Assembly: GCA_946405475.1 (NCBI GenBank)
Contig: CAMJHI010000168.1
Span: forward strand, 1 to 5,251
Direction: 5' to 3'
Origin: an uncultured Clostridia bacterium
Lineage (GTDB): Bacteria > Bacillota > Clostridia > Oscillospirales > Acutalibacteraceae
DNA length: 5,251 bases
In this document: piece by piece, positions 1 through 4,670 of the stretch
How the letters are laid out: each line of letters starts with the position of its first letter
How positions within the stretch are numbered: position 1 is the stretch's first letter
Program-made: the position numbers and the translations under genes
The notes under the pieces: generated by a model
The model's input: only the letters and a program-made list of their open reading frames with translations
Database searches by the model: none
What the model was told of the DNA's origin: nothing

Positions 1-67
1 TCTGTGAAAGTCTCGCCGATGGTCGTGACGCTGTTGGGAATGACGACGCCGGACAGACTTTCACAGA
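1..67. repeat. 13-base perfect inverted repeat at the left edge, possible foldback artefact
   Basis: Bases 1-13 (TCTGTGAAAGTCT) are the exact reverse complement of 55-67 (AGACTTTCACAGA), with 41 bases between. Both arms lie inside the leucine-rich-repeat gene. In the outermost arm the protein reads IGETFTE, where the repeat consensus IGxxAF would be expected, so similarity to the family drops exactly at the arm. This may be a true hairpin or a foldback join at the end of a contig. Confidence 0.6.
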
Positions 68-1886
68 ACAAAAACGCTTCGTCGCCGATGCTCGTGACAG
101 TGTCGGGAATCGTGACGGTCGTCAGACTCGATTCAAGGCCAGCCGAGTTAAACGCATCGGAACCGATGCTCGTCACCCCGTAGCCGATGACGACCTCGTC
201 GTAAAGCTCATCCGCCCACGGAGGTCTCAGGGAGTTTTCAGTATCGTAGGGATTGCCGAAATCGTACATTTCGCCGGCGCCGCTGATGGTGAGCACGCCG
301 TTTTCGATCGACCACGTCAGGTGATCGCCGCAGGCGTTGCTGTTCCCCTGCTGATCATAGCAGAGCACAAACGGAATGTTACTGTCATCCGCATACCGCT
401 TGGCCTCTCCGTTCATTGTGGTCGAGCAAAGGAAGGCCAGATCAGGACAGTCGTGGAAAGCGGTGAATTCAATGTGAAGAACCGAATCCGGAATGTGAAC
501 GCTCGTCAGACCGGTTCCACTAAACGCTCCGTCACCAATACTCACGACCGTTTCGGGAATCGTGACGCTCGTCAGACCGGTTTGAGAAAACGCTCCGGCG
601 CCGATTTGCGTGACCGTTTCGGGAATCGTGACGCTCGTCAGACCGGAAAAACCGTAGAAAGCGTAATTACCGATGCTCCTGACGCCATAACCCACGACCA
701 CCCGGTCAAACGTCTCATTCTGCCAGGGCGGCGTGCTCCCATATACTCCGTAATCATCCATATCGCCCGCGCCGCTGATGGTGAGCACCCCGTTGTCGAC
801 CGACCACGTCAGGTGGTCGCCGCAGGCATTGCTGTTATTCAACCTGTCATAGCAGAGCACAAACGGAATGTTTTTTGCGTTTGCATACTGCATGGCGGCG
901 CCGTCGGGCGCCGTGGAGCAGATAAAATCAGGATTCGTTCCGCCGAAAAGGTCGGCTTCAAGATAGCCTGATTCGTCTTCTCCCAGGCTCTGCACCGTTG
1001 ACGGGATATGCAGATCCGACAGGGCGGTGTCGGCAAAGGCGCCGTAACCGATCGTGGTCAGCCCTTCGGGCAGCTCCACGTTCTCCAACGCGGAACAGGA
1101 GGCAAACGCACAGCTGGAAATAACCTTTTCATAGCCGTCATTCCAGCCAAAATACAGCACCCTTGTGAGCGCACTGTTCGCAAAGGCATTGTCCCCGATT
1201 CTCGTCACGCTCCATGCGATCGTCAGATCGGTCAGCCCGGTTTCGCCAAAAGCGGCATCCCCGATTTCGGTAACCCCGTCGGGGATGGCGCTGCACTGCG
1301 GCTCCAAATGGCCGTCATTGCCGAACGACGTCAGAGAAGAGCAGCCCATAAATGCGCCCAAGCCAATGGAAGTCAACGTCGAAGGGAAGACGTCCACCGT
1401 TTGCAGGTTCCTACACCACCAGAAGCTCCTGTCGTCAATTTTCGTCACACCGGGTTCGATCCTCACCGTTCTGAGCTGCTGGCAGTAGCCAAATGCCTGC
1501 GGCCAGCTTTGCACGCTGCCGGGAACGGTCACGCTCGTCAGACCGCTGTAGGCGAAGGCCTCAGAGCCAATGCTTGTCACCGTTTGCGGGATGGAAACCT
1601 CGGTCACCGGCCAGCCGCGAAAAGCCCCCGCGCCGATATGCGTCACGCCCGGTTCGATCACAATGGTGGTCGGTACCGAATCCATCAAGCTATCCAGACT
1701 GGGAAAGCCGTTGTCGTACATTTCGCCATACCCGCTGACCGTGAACACACCGTTTTCAAGCGTCCACGTCAGGTCGTCGCCGCACACGCCGGACTGCGCG
1801 GCTGAGGCGGTGAACGCCAGCGGAAGCGTGCTCAAGACCATGAGCATCGCCACAAGGCAGGCGACGGCTTTTTTTGTTTTTCGCAT
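1..1886 (-). CDS. Secreted BspA-type leucine-rich-repeat surface protein, C-terminus beyond the left edge
   Basis: The frame stays open from an ATG at 1886 to the window edge, giving 628 codons with no stop. Start: a GGAGG lies 7 bases upstream and the N-terminus is a clear Sec signal peptide (MRKTKK, a hydrophobic core, then a TASA site near residue 29). The mature protein has three modules, each opening with a conserved header (CGDxLTW, then NGVxT, SGxGxM) at Cys35, Cys355 and Cys519. Each header is followed by LRR_5/BspA repeats of about 22 residues of the form LTSVTIPxTVxxIGxxAF. Modules 1 and 2 close with a CST...YA...NIPFVLCYD segment. This architecture is common in secreted proteins of gut Clostridia and is usually assigned to adhesion or protein-protein contact; that role is inferred from the family. 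No anchor is visible because the C-terminus is missing. The gene is divergent from the DUF6273-like gene and may be controlled by the LytTR system encoded to the right. Confidence 0.93.
   Translation of the reverse strand, partial: MRKTKKAVACLVAMLMVLSTLPLAFTASAAQSGVCGDDLTWTLENGVFTVSGYGEMYDNGFPSLDSLMDSVPTTIVIEPGVTHIGAGAFRGWPVTEVSIPQTVTSIGSEAFAYSGLTSVTVPGSVQSWPQAFGYCQQLRTVRIEPGVTKIDDRSFWWCRNLQTVDVFPSTLTSIGLGAFMGCSSLTSFGNDGHLEPQCSAIPDGVTEIGDAAFGETGLTDLTIAWSVTRIGDNAFANSALTRVLYFGWNDGYEKVISSCAFASCSALENVELPEGLTTIGYGAFADTALSDLHIPSTVQSLGEDESGYLEADLFGGTNPDFICSTAPDGAAMQYANAKNIPFVLCYDRLNNSNACGDHLTWSVDNGVLTISGAGDMDDYGVYGSTPPWQNETFDRVVVGYGVRSIGNYAFYGFSGLTSVTIPETVTQIGAGAFSQTGLTSVTIPETVVSIGDGAFSGTGLTSVHIPDSVLHIEFTAFHDCPDLAFLCSTTMNGEAKRYADDSNIPFVLCYDQQGNSNACGDHLTWSIENGVLTISGAGEMYDFGNPYDTENSLRPPWADELYDEVVIGYGVTSIGSDAFNSAGLESSLTTVTIPDTVTSIGDEAFLFCESLSGVVIPNSVTTIGETFT
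261..380 (-). repeat. Module 3 header, copy of the header at 753-872
   Basis: This block and 753-872 align without gaps in most places at an offset of 492 bases (164 codons). They share the coding for NIPFVLCYD, a linker ending NSNACGDHLTWS, then NGVLTISGAG. The third and more diverged copy is at about 1713-1787, a further 960 bases away. The gene therefore grew by duplication of whole modules as well as of single repeats. Confidence 0.8.
546..646. repeat. Tandem leucine-rich-repeat units with an exact 35-base direct repeat
   Basis: Bases 546-580 and 612-646 are identical over 35 bases at an offset of 66 bases, which is one 22-residue repeat unit. On the minus strand both encode the core TGLTSVTIPETV or SGLTSVTIPETV. 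A third, more diverged unit lies at about 480-514. Near-identity at the DNA level indicates recent duplication or gene conversion within the gene, and makes slipped-strand change in repeat number plausible. Confidence 0.85.
753..872 (-). repeat. Module 2 header, copy of the header at 261-380
   Basis: Encodes NIPFVLCYD, then NNSNACGDHLTWS, then NGVLTISGAGDM around Cys355. It is much closer to module 3 than to module 1, whose header reads CGDDLTWT then NGVFTVSGYGEM. The duplication that made modules 2 and 3 is therefore the more recent one. Confidence 0.8.
1713..1787 (-). repeat. Module 1 header, diverged copy
   Basis: Immediately follows the signal peptide and encodes VCGDDLTWT, then NGVFTVSGYGEMYD around Cys35. 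The spacing to the module 2 header is 320 codons, twice the 164 codons between modules 2 and 3, because module 1 carries more and less regular repeats. Confidence 0.75.
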
Positions 1887-1893
1887 CGTAATT

Positions 1894-1898
1894 CCTCC
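1894..1898 (-). promoter_or_regulatory. Ribosome binding site of the leucine-rich-repeat gene
   Basis: The minus strand reads GGAGG, followed by AATTACG and then ATG at 1886. The strong match and 7-base spacing fix the start of the surface protein. Longer reading frames that cross this point are out of frame with it. Confidence 0.85.
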
Positions 1899-1905
1899 AT
1901 TCAAA

Positions 1906-1914
1906 TGGTATAAT
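1906..1914 (+). promoter_or_regulatory. Extended -10 element on the plus strand inside the leader of the leucine-rich-repeat gene
   Basis: TGGTATAAT is a perfect extended -10 on the plus strand. No -35-like hexamer is found 16-18 bases upstream. If active it would give a transcript antisense to the leader and operator of the leucine-rich-repeat gene, running towards the DUF6273-like gene. Low confidence without transcript data. Confidence 0.2.
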
Positions 1915-1999
1915 CCATATCGGACGCAAGCACGGACATCCAAAGAAAACAGAGAAGGAACCGCCGCGCCCATGATCCGTTACGCCATGATACAATTCA

Positions 2000-2027
2000 A
2001 CTATAATCGTTTGGCAGAAAAATGCAA
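2000..2027 (-). promoter_or_regulatory. Candidate promoter of the leucine-rich-repeat gene
   Basis: The minus strand shows TATAGT (2005-2000) as a good -10 and TTGCAT (2027-2022) as a weak -35, separated by 16 bases. Transcription would begin near 1993, leaving a leader of about 105 bases before the ATG. The poor -35 fits a promoter that needs an activator, and two direct repeats sit just upstream of it. Assigned from sequence only. Confidence 0.45.
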
Positions 2028-2031
2028 CCGA

Positions 2032-2066
2032 TTCGGCGTGAACCGGCCTGTTTTCGGCGTGAACCG
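2032..2066 (-). promoter_or_regulatory. Paired 14-base direct repeats, candidate LytTR regulator binding site
   Basis: Bases 2032-2045 and 2053-2066 are identical (plus strand TTCGGCGTGAACCG; minus strand CGGTTCACGCCGAA), with 7 bases between and a 21-base period, so both lie on the same DNA face. They end 4 bases upstream of the candidate -35 of the leucine-rich-repeat gene. LytTR regulators such as AgrA and VirR bind paired direct repeats with a GTT core, about 21-22 bases apart, directly upstream of -35. The shared GGTTCAC core partly fits; the full known consensus is not matched. A LytTR regulator is encoded at 4661-5251. That it binds here is inference. Confidence 0.55.
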
Positions 2067-2129
2067 CATAAATTGACCTTTTTTTCGCCAACGACCCCGC
2101 GCAAAAGCGGCAAATCCGTGAAAATCAAC

Positions 2130-2157
2130 AAAAAGTCGATCGAATGAGTGACTTTTT
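2130..2157. repeat. A/T-rich inverted repeat upstream of the plus-strand promoter
   Basis: AAAAAGTC (2130-2137) and GACTTTTT (2150-2157) are perfect 8-base arms around a 12-base loop. The stem has only two G-C pairs, so it would be a weak terminator. It could equally be an operator 22 bases upstream of the TTGACA at 2179. Nothing else in the spacer between 2067 and 2178 looks functional. Confidence 0.35.
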
Positions 2158-2178
2158 TCAAATCTTCGTCAAAACAGA

Positions 2179-2207
2179 TTGACAAACATAATTCCATATG
2201 TTAACTT
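2179..2207 (+). promoter_or_regulatory. Candidate sigma-A promoter of the DUF6273-like gene
   Basis: A perfect TTGACA -35 at 2179-2184 is followed after 17 bases by TAACTT at 2202-2207. The -10 is poor, but a TG at 2199-2200 gives it an extended form. Transcription would begin near 2213, about 50 bases before the ATG, and would place an inverted repeat (2217-2245) at the very start of the mRNA. Confidence 0.55.
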
Positions 2208-2216
2208 TAAGACAGG

Positions 2217-2245
2217 TTCGGCAGGAGCTGTGTTCATCTGCCGAA
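2217..2245 (+). promoter_or_regulatory. 5'-leader stem-loop or operator before the DUF6273-like gene
   Basis: TTCGGCAG (2217-2224) and CTGCCGAA (2238-2245) form a perfect 8-base inverted repeat with a 13-base loop, extendable by two G-U pairs. It lies between the predicted transcription start and the ribosome binding site at 2253. No T-run follows, so it is not a simple terminator. It may stabilise the mRNA 5' end or serve as a binding site. Confidence 0.5.
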
Positions 2246-2252
2246 TTCCGAT

Positions 2253-2258
2253 AGGGGG
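2253..2258 (+). promoter_or_regulatory. Ribosome binding site of the DUF6273-like gene
   Basis: AGGGGG followed by TATAT and then ATG at 2264. The spacing is a little short but usable, and the start is confirmed by the signal peptide that begins there. Confidence 0.7.
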
Positions 2259-2263
2259 TATAT

Positions 2264-3121
2264 ATGAAAAAGGTTTTGTCTTTGATTCTGGCCTGCGTGC
2301 TCATGTGCGCCGTTCTCGTGCCCTGTTCCGCGGCCGGCGACGCTTATCGAACCAAGTCTTCCTCGATAACGCTCGGTATGTGGCCGCAAAGCCGGGTCAC
2401 AAGCGAAAAAGAGCTTGCTTTCCTGAAAGCAAAGCTTGTCGAATCCAATCCGAACTGGATCGAAACGGTTCTTCCCAACAACACGGTGATCCGCTACTGT
2501 GACGTCAATTTTTCCTTAACCGCTAATCCGTTCGGGTTGAGTGAAGCCTGTGCCCGCCCCACCTACCGTGCCGTGAGCGTCAACGGCGGCGCCATGCAAT
2601 GGTATCGCTGGGAACCGCTGACCTGGCATGTCGTCACATGGCACAATGAAGCGATCTACGTCTGCGACAGTCTGGTTGCCGCCGTTTCCTGCACCGGCGC
2701 AAATCCTGCCGCGCTCGACAGCGCACAAACAAACGCGATCCGCGCATGGCTGGCGACTGAATTTTACGAAACGGCGTTCAGCAACGCGGAAAAGATGTAT
2801 CATATCAAGTATATCTTAACGCCTACCGTCAGCATGACGCAGGGCTTCACCGCAGCGGTCGGCGATTACGTTGCTCTTTCCGGCGCGACCGGCGCTAACT
2901 ATTTCAAGACCGTCGATCCGGCGGTCGATTCGGGCGACGAATCCAGAGCCCCCGTTCCGGTTGCCGCTTCAAACGCCAACACGTTGACCACTGCCGCGAA
3001 GAATTTGAAAACGGCGAAAAACGCCGCTTCCGACGTCGTCGGCGTGCTGCCGATCCTGTGCCCGCCCACAACGTACGGCGGCGGGCTCATCAACTGGATC
3101 CTTCGTCTGTTCGGCCATTGA
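2264..3121 (+). CDS. Secreted DUF6273-like protein with a shortened C-terminal half
   Basis: 285 residues. A Sec signal peptide (MKK, a hydrophobic stretch to about residue 20, then CSAA) predicts export with cleavage near residue 24. The mature part resembles the DUF6273 family: SITLGMWPQSRVT at 35-46, a YRWEPLTWHVV strand at 114-124, the family's best mark AIRAWLATEFYETAFSNAEK at 158-177 (usual form IRxWLNxxFYxxAFxxxEK), and a DYVALSG...YF segment at 201-214. In the family this is normally followed by a WWLRS-type motif and a GVRPA-type ending. Here there is an Ala/Asn/Lys-rich stretch (about 235-256), then GVLPIL (260-265), and the tail ends GGLINWILRLFGH. Members are common in secreted proteins of gut Clostridia, but their function is unknown. 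The gene is monocistronic, divergent from the leucine-rich-repeat gene, and closed by a strong terminator. Confidence 0.9.
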   Translation: MKKVLSLILACVLMCAVLVPCSAAGDAYRTKSSSITLGMWPQSRVTSEKELAFLKAKLVESNPNWIETVLPNNTVIRYCDVNFSLTANPFGLSEACARPTYRAVSVNGGAMQWYRWEPLTWHVVTWHNEAIYVCDSLVAAVSCTGANPAALDSAQTNAIRAWLATEFYETAFSNAEKMYHIKYILTPTVSMTQGFTAAVGDYVALSGATGANYFKTVDPAVDSGDESRAPVPVAASNANTLTTAAKNLKTAKNAASDVVGVLPILCPPTTYGGGLINWILRLFGH

Positions 3122-3156
3122 TCCCGCCAATCGCCGCCATTCCCCCAAAAAAGCTT

Positions 3157-3186
3157 CAGGCCGCTGTCAAAGGCGGCCTGTTTTTT
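3157..3186 (+). terminator. Rho-independent terminator of the DUF6273-like gene
   Basis: CAGGCCGC (3157-3164) pairs perfectly with GCGGCCTG (3173-3180), followed at once by six T's (3181-3186). It starts 36 bases after the stop codon at 3121. An A-run at 3147-3152 on the other flank could give weaker activity on the minus strand. Confidence 0.92.
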
Positions 3187-3210
3187 GTTCCGATCCCCTG
3201 CTGCAGGTCA

Positions 3211-3251
3211 AAAGAAAAAACAGAGCCGGGGTTCTTCCCCTGCCCTGTTTT
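3211..3251 (-). terminator. Rho-independent terminator of the regulator-kinase operon
   Basis: Read on the minus strand, bases 3251-3237 pair with 3231-3217 (15 positions with two mismatches, 5-base loop, a G/C-rich top of four pairs). The stem is followed by TTTTTTCTTT (3220-3211, partly within the stem base). It starts 10 bases past the kinase stop codon at 3261. With the terminator at 3157-3186 it insulates the two convergent genes. Confidence 0.85.
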
Positions 3252-3260
3252 GATGATTCC

Positions 3261-4610
3261 TTATCCGTTCTCCTGCTCCGGCAAACACAGCTCCATATCG
3301 ACAATAAAACATCCGTCTTCCTGCGTGAAGCGTATATTGTCGCTGCCGTATTTGGCGGCGGCTTTTTTCATGCTTCTGATGCCAAAGCCGTGTCTGGTTT
3401 TATCCGCTTTGGTGGTTTCGATCCCGTTTGCGCGAACGTTGACCTTGCCCGCAACGGGGTTCCTGACGCTGACATACACCGCGTTGCCGGCGATCCGGGA
3501 CGATACGGTCACCTCGCACGGTTTTCCCAGCCTGCGGCACGCCTCCATCGCGTTATCCAGCGCGTTGGGAAAGATGGTGTAGATATCCTCCGGCGCGATC
3601 CCCGTGTGCGGGAACAGGCTGCCGGGCTGCCAGACGATTTGAATTCCCTCCGCCTGCGCCGTTTGCTGGGCGCATTCCAGCACAGTATCCAGCATGGTGT
3701 TGCCCGTGGCGTAGCGCGGACGCGCATATTCAATGCTTTGATCAAAGTGACGGAGCATCTCCTCCGCCTCCTCGATGCGCCCCTCATGCAGGCACGCCGC
3801 CAGCGGACGGATCTGCTTGGGGAAGTCGTGGCGGAAGATCCGAAGCTCCTCGTTTTTCTTTTCCATCAGCTCATAGTTGCGGATCTGCTGCTCGACCATT
3901 GCTTTGTAGTTTTCTTCACTCGCCCGCGTTCGCGCGATCACAACGGCGCTGTAAATGGCCGTTCCGGTAAACAGCGGAATATTGGCCAGTGTAAAAATCA
4001 GCTCTGCCGGGCGGGCGCTGCTGTGGTTGACGCCCAGCAGCAGCATGGTCGTCATGAACACCACCAGAGTCAGAACGATCAGAAAATAAAGCGGCAAACG
4101 AATTTGCAGGATCGGCAGCTCCGTATTCCTCCGGCGGGCAATAAAGAGAAACACGCCTGTCATCACGATCAGCAGCGCAAAGCAAATGGCGGTATCCATG
4201 CACAGATCCAGCGCCGCGCTGCGCCCGTCATAGGAAAAATCGAAGAAAAGGATCAGCAGGAAATATTTAATGACATCCACCAGATTGCCGCCGAGCACGA
4301 TCACGCTGCTTTTCCAGAAGGAACGCAGCGGAAAAAACAACCCGGTCAGGAAAAAAGGATACAAAAGCTGAACCGTCGAGAGCACACTGCCGTTCCCGAA
4401 ACCGCGCAGCTCCTGCATCGTATTGAACCAGGCGACCGCGCCGCACAGCACAAACGCTGTCAGCCACTTCCAAAGCCTGCTTTGCAGCGGCACACGAAAC
4501 AGCGTGAGCGTGGAAACGATGCACAGCAGCACAAACAGCAGATTATCCAGAAACGATACCGTCAGAAAGGCACCGAAGGAACCGCCGATCCACGCAGAGA
4601 TCGTTTGCAT
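3261..4610 (-). CDS. AgrC/VirS-type (HPK10) membrane sensor histidine kinase with a non-canonical H-box
   Basis: 449 residues from ATG 4610, chosen over a GTG at 4634 because AAGGGG lies 7 bases upstream of the ATG. Residues 1-227 hold six or seven hydrophobic segments (about 10-38, 46-63, 78-97, 101-123, 139-158, 170-194, 203-227), the polytopic sensor layout of AgrC-like kinases. A coiled linker (228-258) leads to the H-box RIFRHDFPKQI with phospho-acceptor His261. The GHKL ATPase follows: N-box FPNALDNAMEA (Asn349, Asp352, Asn353, Glu356), VRNP at 382-385, and G-box HGFGIRSM at 407-414. Oddity: the Asn usual four residues after the His is Lys265, and the N-box has Pro348 where Gly is common. 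Family members autophosphorylate and pass the phosphate to a LytTR regulator, often on sensing a peptide. The presumed partner lies 50 bases upstream in the same direction. The ligand cannot be told from sequence. Confidence 0.93.
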   Translation of the reverse strand: MQTISAWIGGSFGAFLTVSFLDNLLFVLLCIVSTLTLFRVPLQSRLWKWLTAFVLCGAVAWFNTMQELRGFGNGSVLSTVQLLYPFFLTGLFFPLRSFWKSSVIVLGGNLVDVIKYFLLILFFDFSYDGRSAALDLCMDTAICFALLIVMTGVFLFIARRRNTELPILQIRLPLYFLIVLTLVVFMTTMLLLGVNHSSARPAELIFTLANIPLFTGTAIYSAVVIARTRASEENYKAMVEQQIRNYELMEKKNEELRIFRHDFPKQIRPLAACLHEGRIEEAEEMLRHFDQSIEYARPRYATGNTMLDTVLECAQQTAQAEGIQIVWQPGSLFPHTGIAPEDIYTIFPNALDNAMEACRRLGKPCEVTVSSRIAGNAVYVSVRNPVAGKVNVRANGIETTKADKTRHGFGIRSMKKAAAKYGSDNIRFTQEDGCFIVDMELCLPEQENG

Positions 4611-4617
4611 GTTAACG

Positions 4618-4623
4618 CCCCTT
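4618..4623 (-). promoter_or_regulatory. Ribosome binding site that decides the kinase start
   Basis: The minus strand reads AAGGGG, then seven bases (CGTTAAC), then ATG at 4610. The in-frame GTG at 4634 has no comparable site upstream and would add only eight basic residues, so the ATG is preferred. Confidence 0.75.
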
Positions 4624-4629
4624 TTACGT

Positions 4630-4670
4630 CGCACGGTCAGCCCGGTATAGCAAATCAGCTTTACCGTGCG
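4630..4670 (-). other. Intercistronic stem-loop overlapping the regulator stop codon
   Basis: CGCACGGT (4630-4637) and ACCGTGCG (4663-4670) are perfect 8-base arms around a 25-base loop. The stem takes in the end of the regulator gene, including part of its TAA at 4663-4661, and lies 7 bases upstream of the kinase ribosome binding site. On the minus strand no T-run follows, so it is not a standard terminator. It may tune the ratio of kinase to regulator by RNA processing or translational coupling. Confidence 0.45.

Noticed and set aside
321..971. Plus-strand open frame of 216 codons with apparent repeats
   Set aside because: The repeats (RFGNRDARQTG type) are the complement of the leucine-rich repeats, whose 66-base period keeps the opposite strand open. 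No signal or ribosome binding site supports it.
1008..1805. Plus-strand open frame of 265 codons
   Set aside because: It is antisense to the well-supported surface-protein gene, has low-complexity basic composition, and shows no recognisable motif.
1972..2076. 34-residue plus-strand peptide considered as an autoinducer precursor for the AgrC-type kinase
   Set aside because: It has one Cys but no AgrD-like amphipathic leader, acidic tail or adjacent agrB. Its repeated FGVNR simply reflects the DNA direct repeats, and its ribosome binding site is poorly spaced.
1756..2091. Minus-strand open frame of 111 codons across the start of the leucine-rich-repeat gene
   Set aside because: It overlaps the promoter, ribosome binding site and signal peptide of the real gene in another frame, and its product has no recognisable features.
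2097..2110. Short hairpin CCGC-GCAAAA-GCGG considered as a terminator
   Set aside because: It has only four pairs and no T-run directly after it on either strand.
2297..2326. Lipoprotein signal in the DUF6273-like protein (Cys11 or Cys21)
   Set aside because: Cys11 follows too short a hydrophobic stretch and Cys21 is preceded by Pro, which does not fit a lipobox. An ordinary Sec signal with cleavage near residue 24 fits better.
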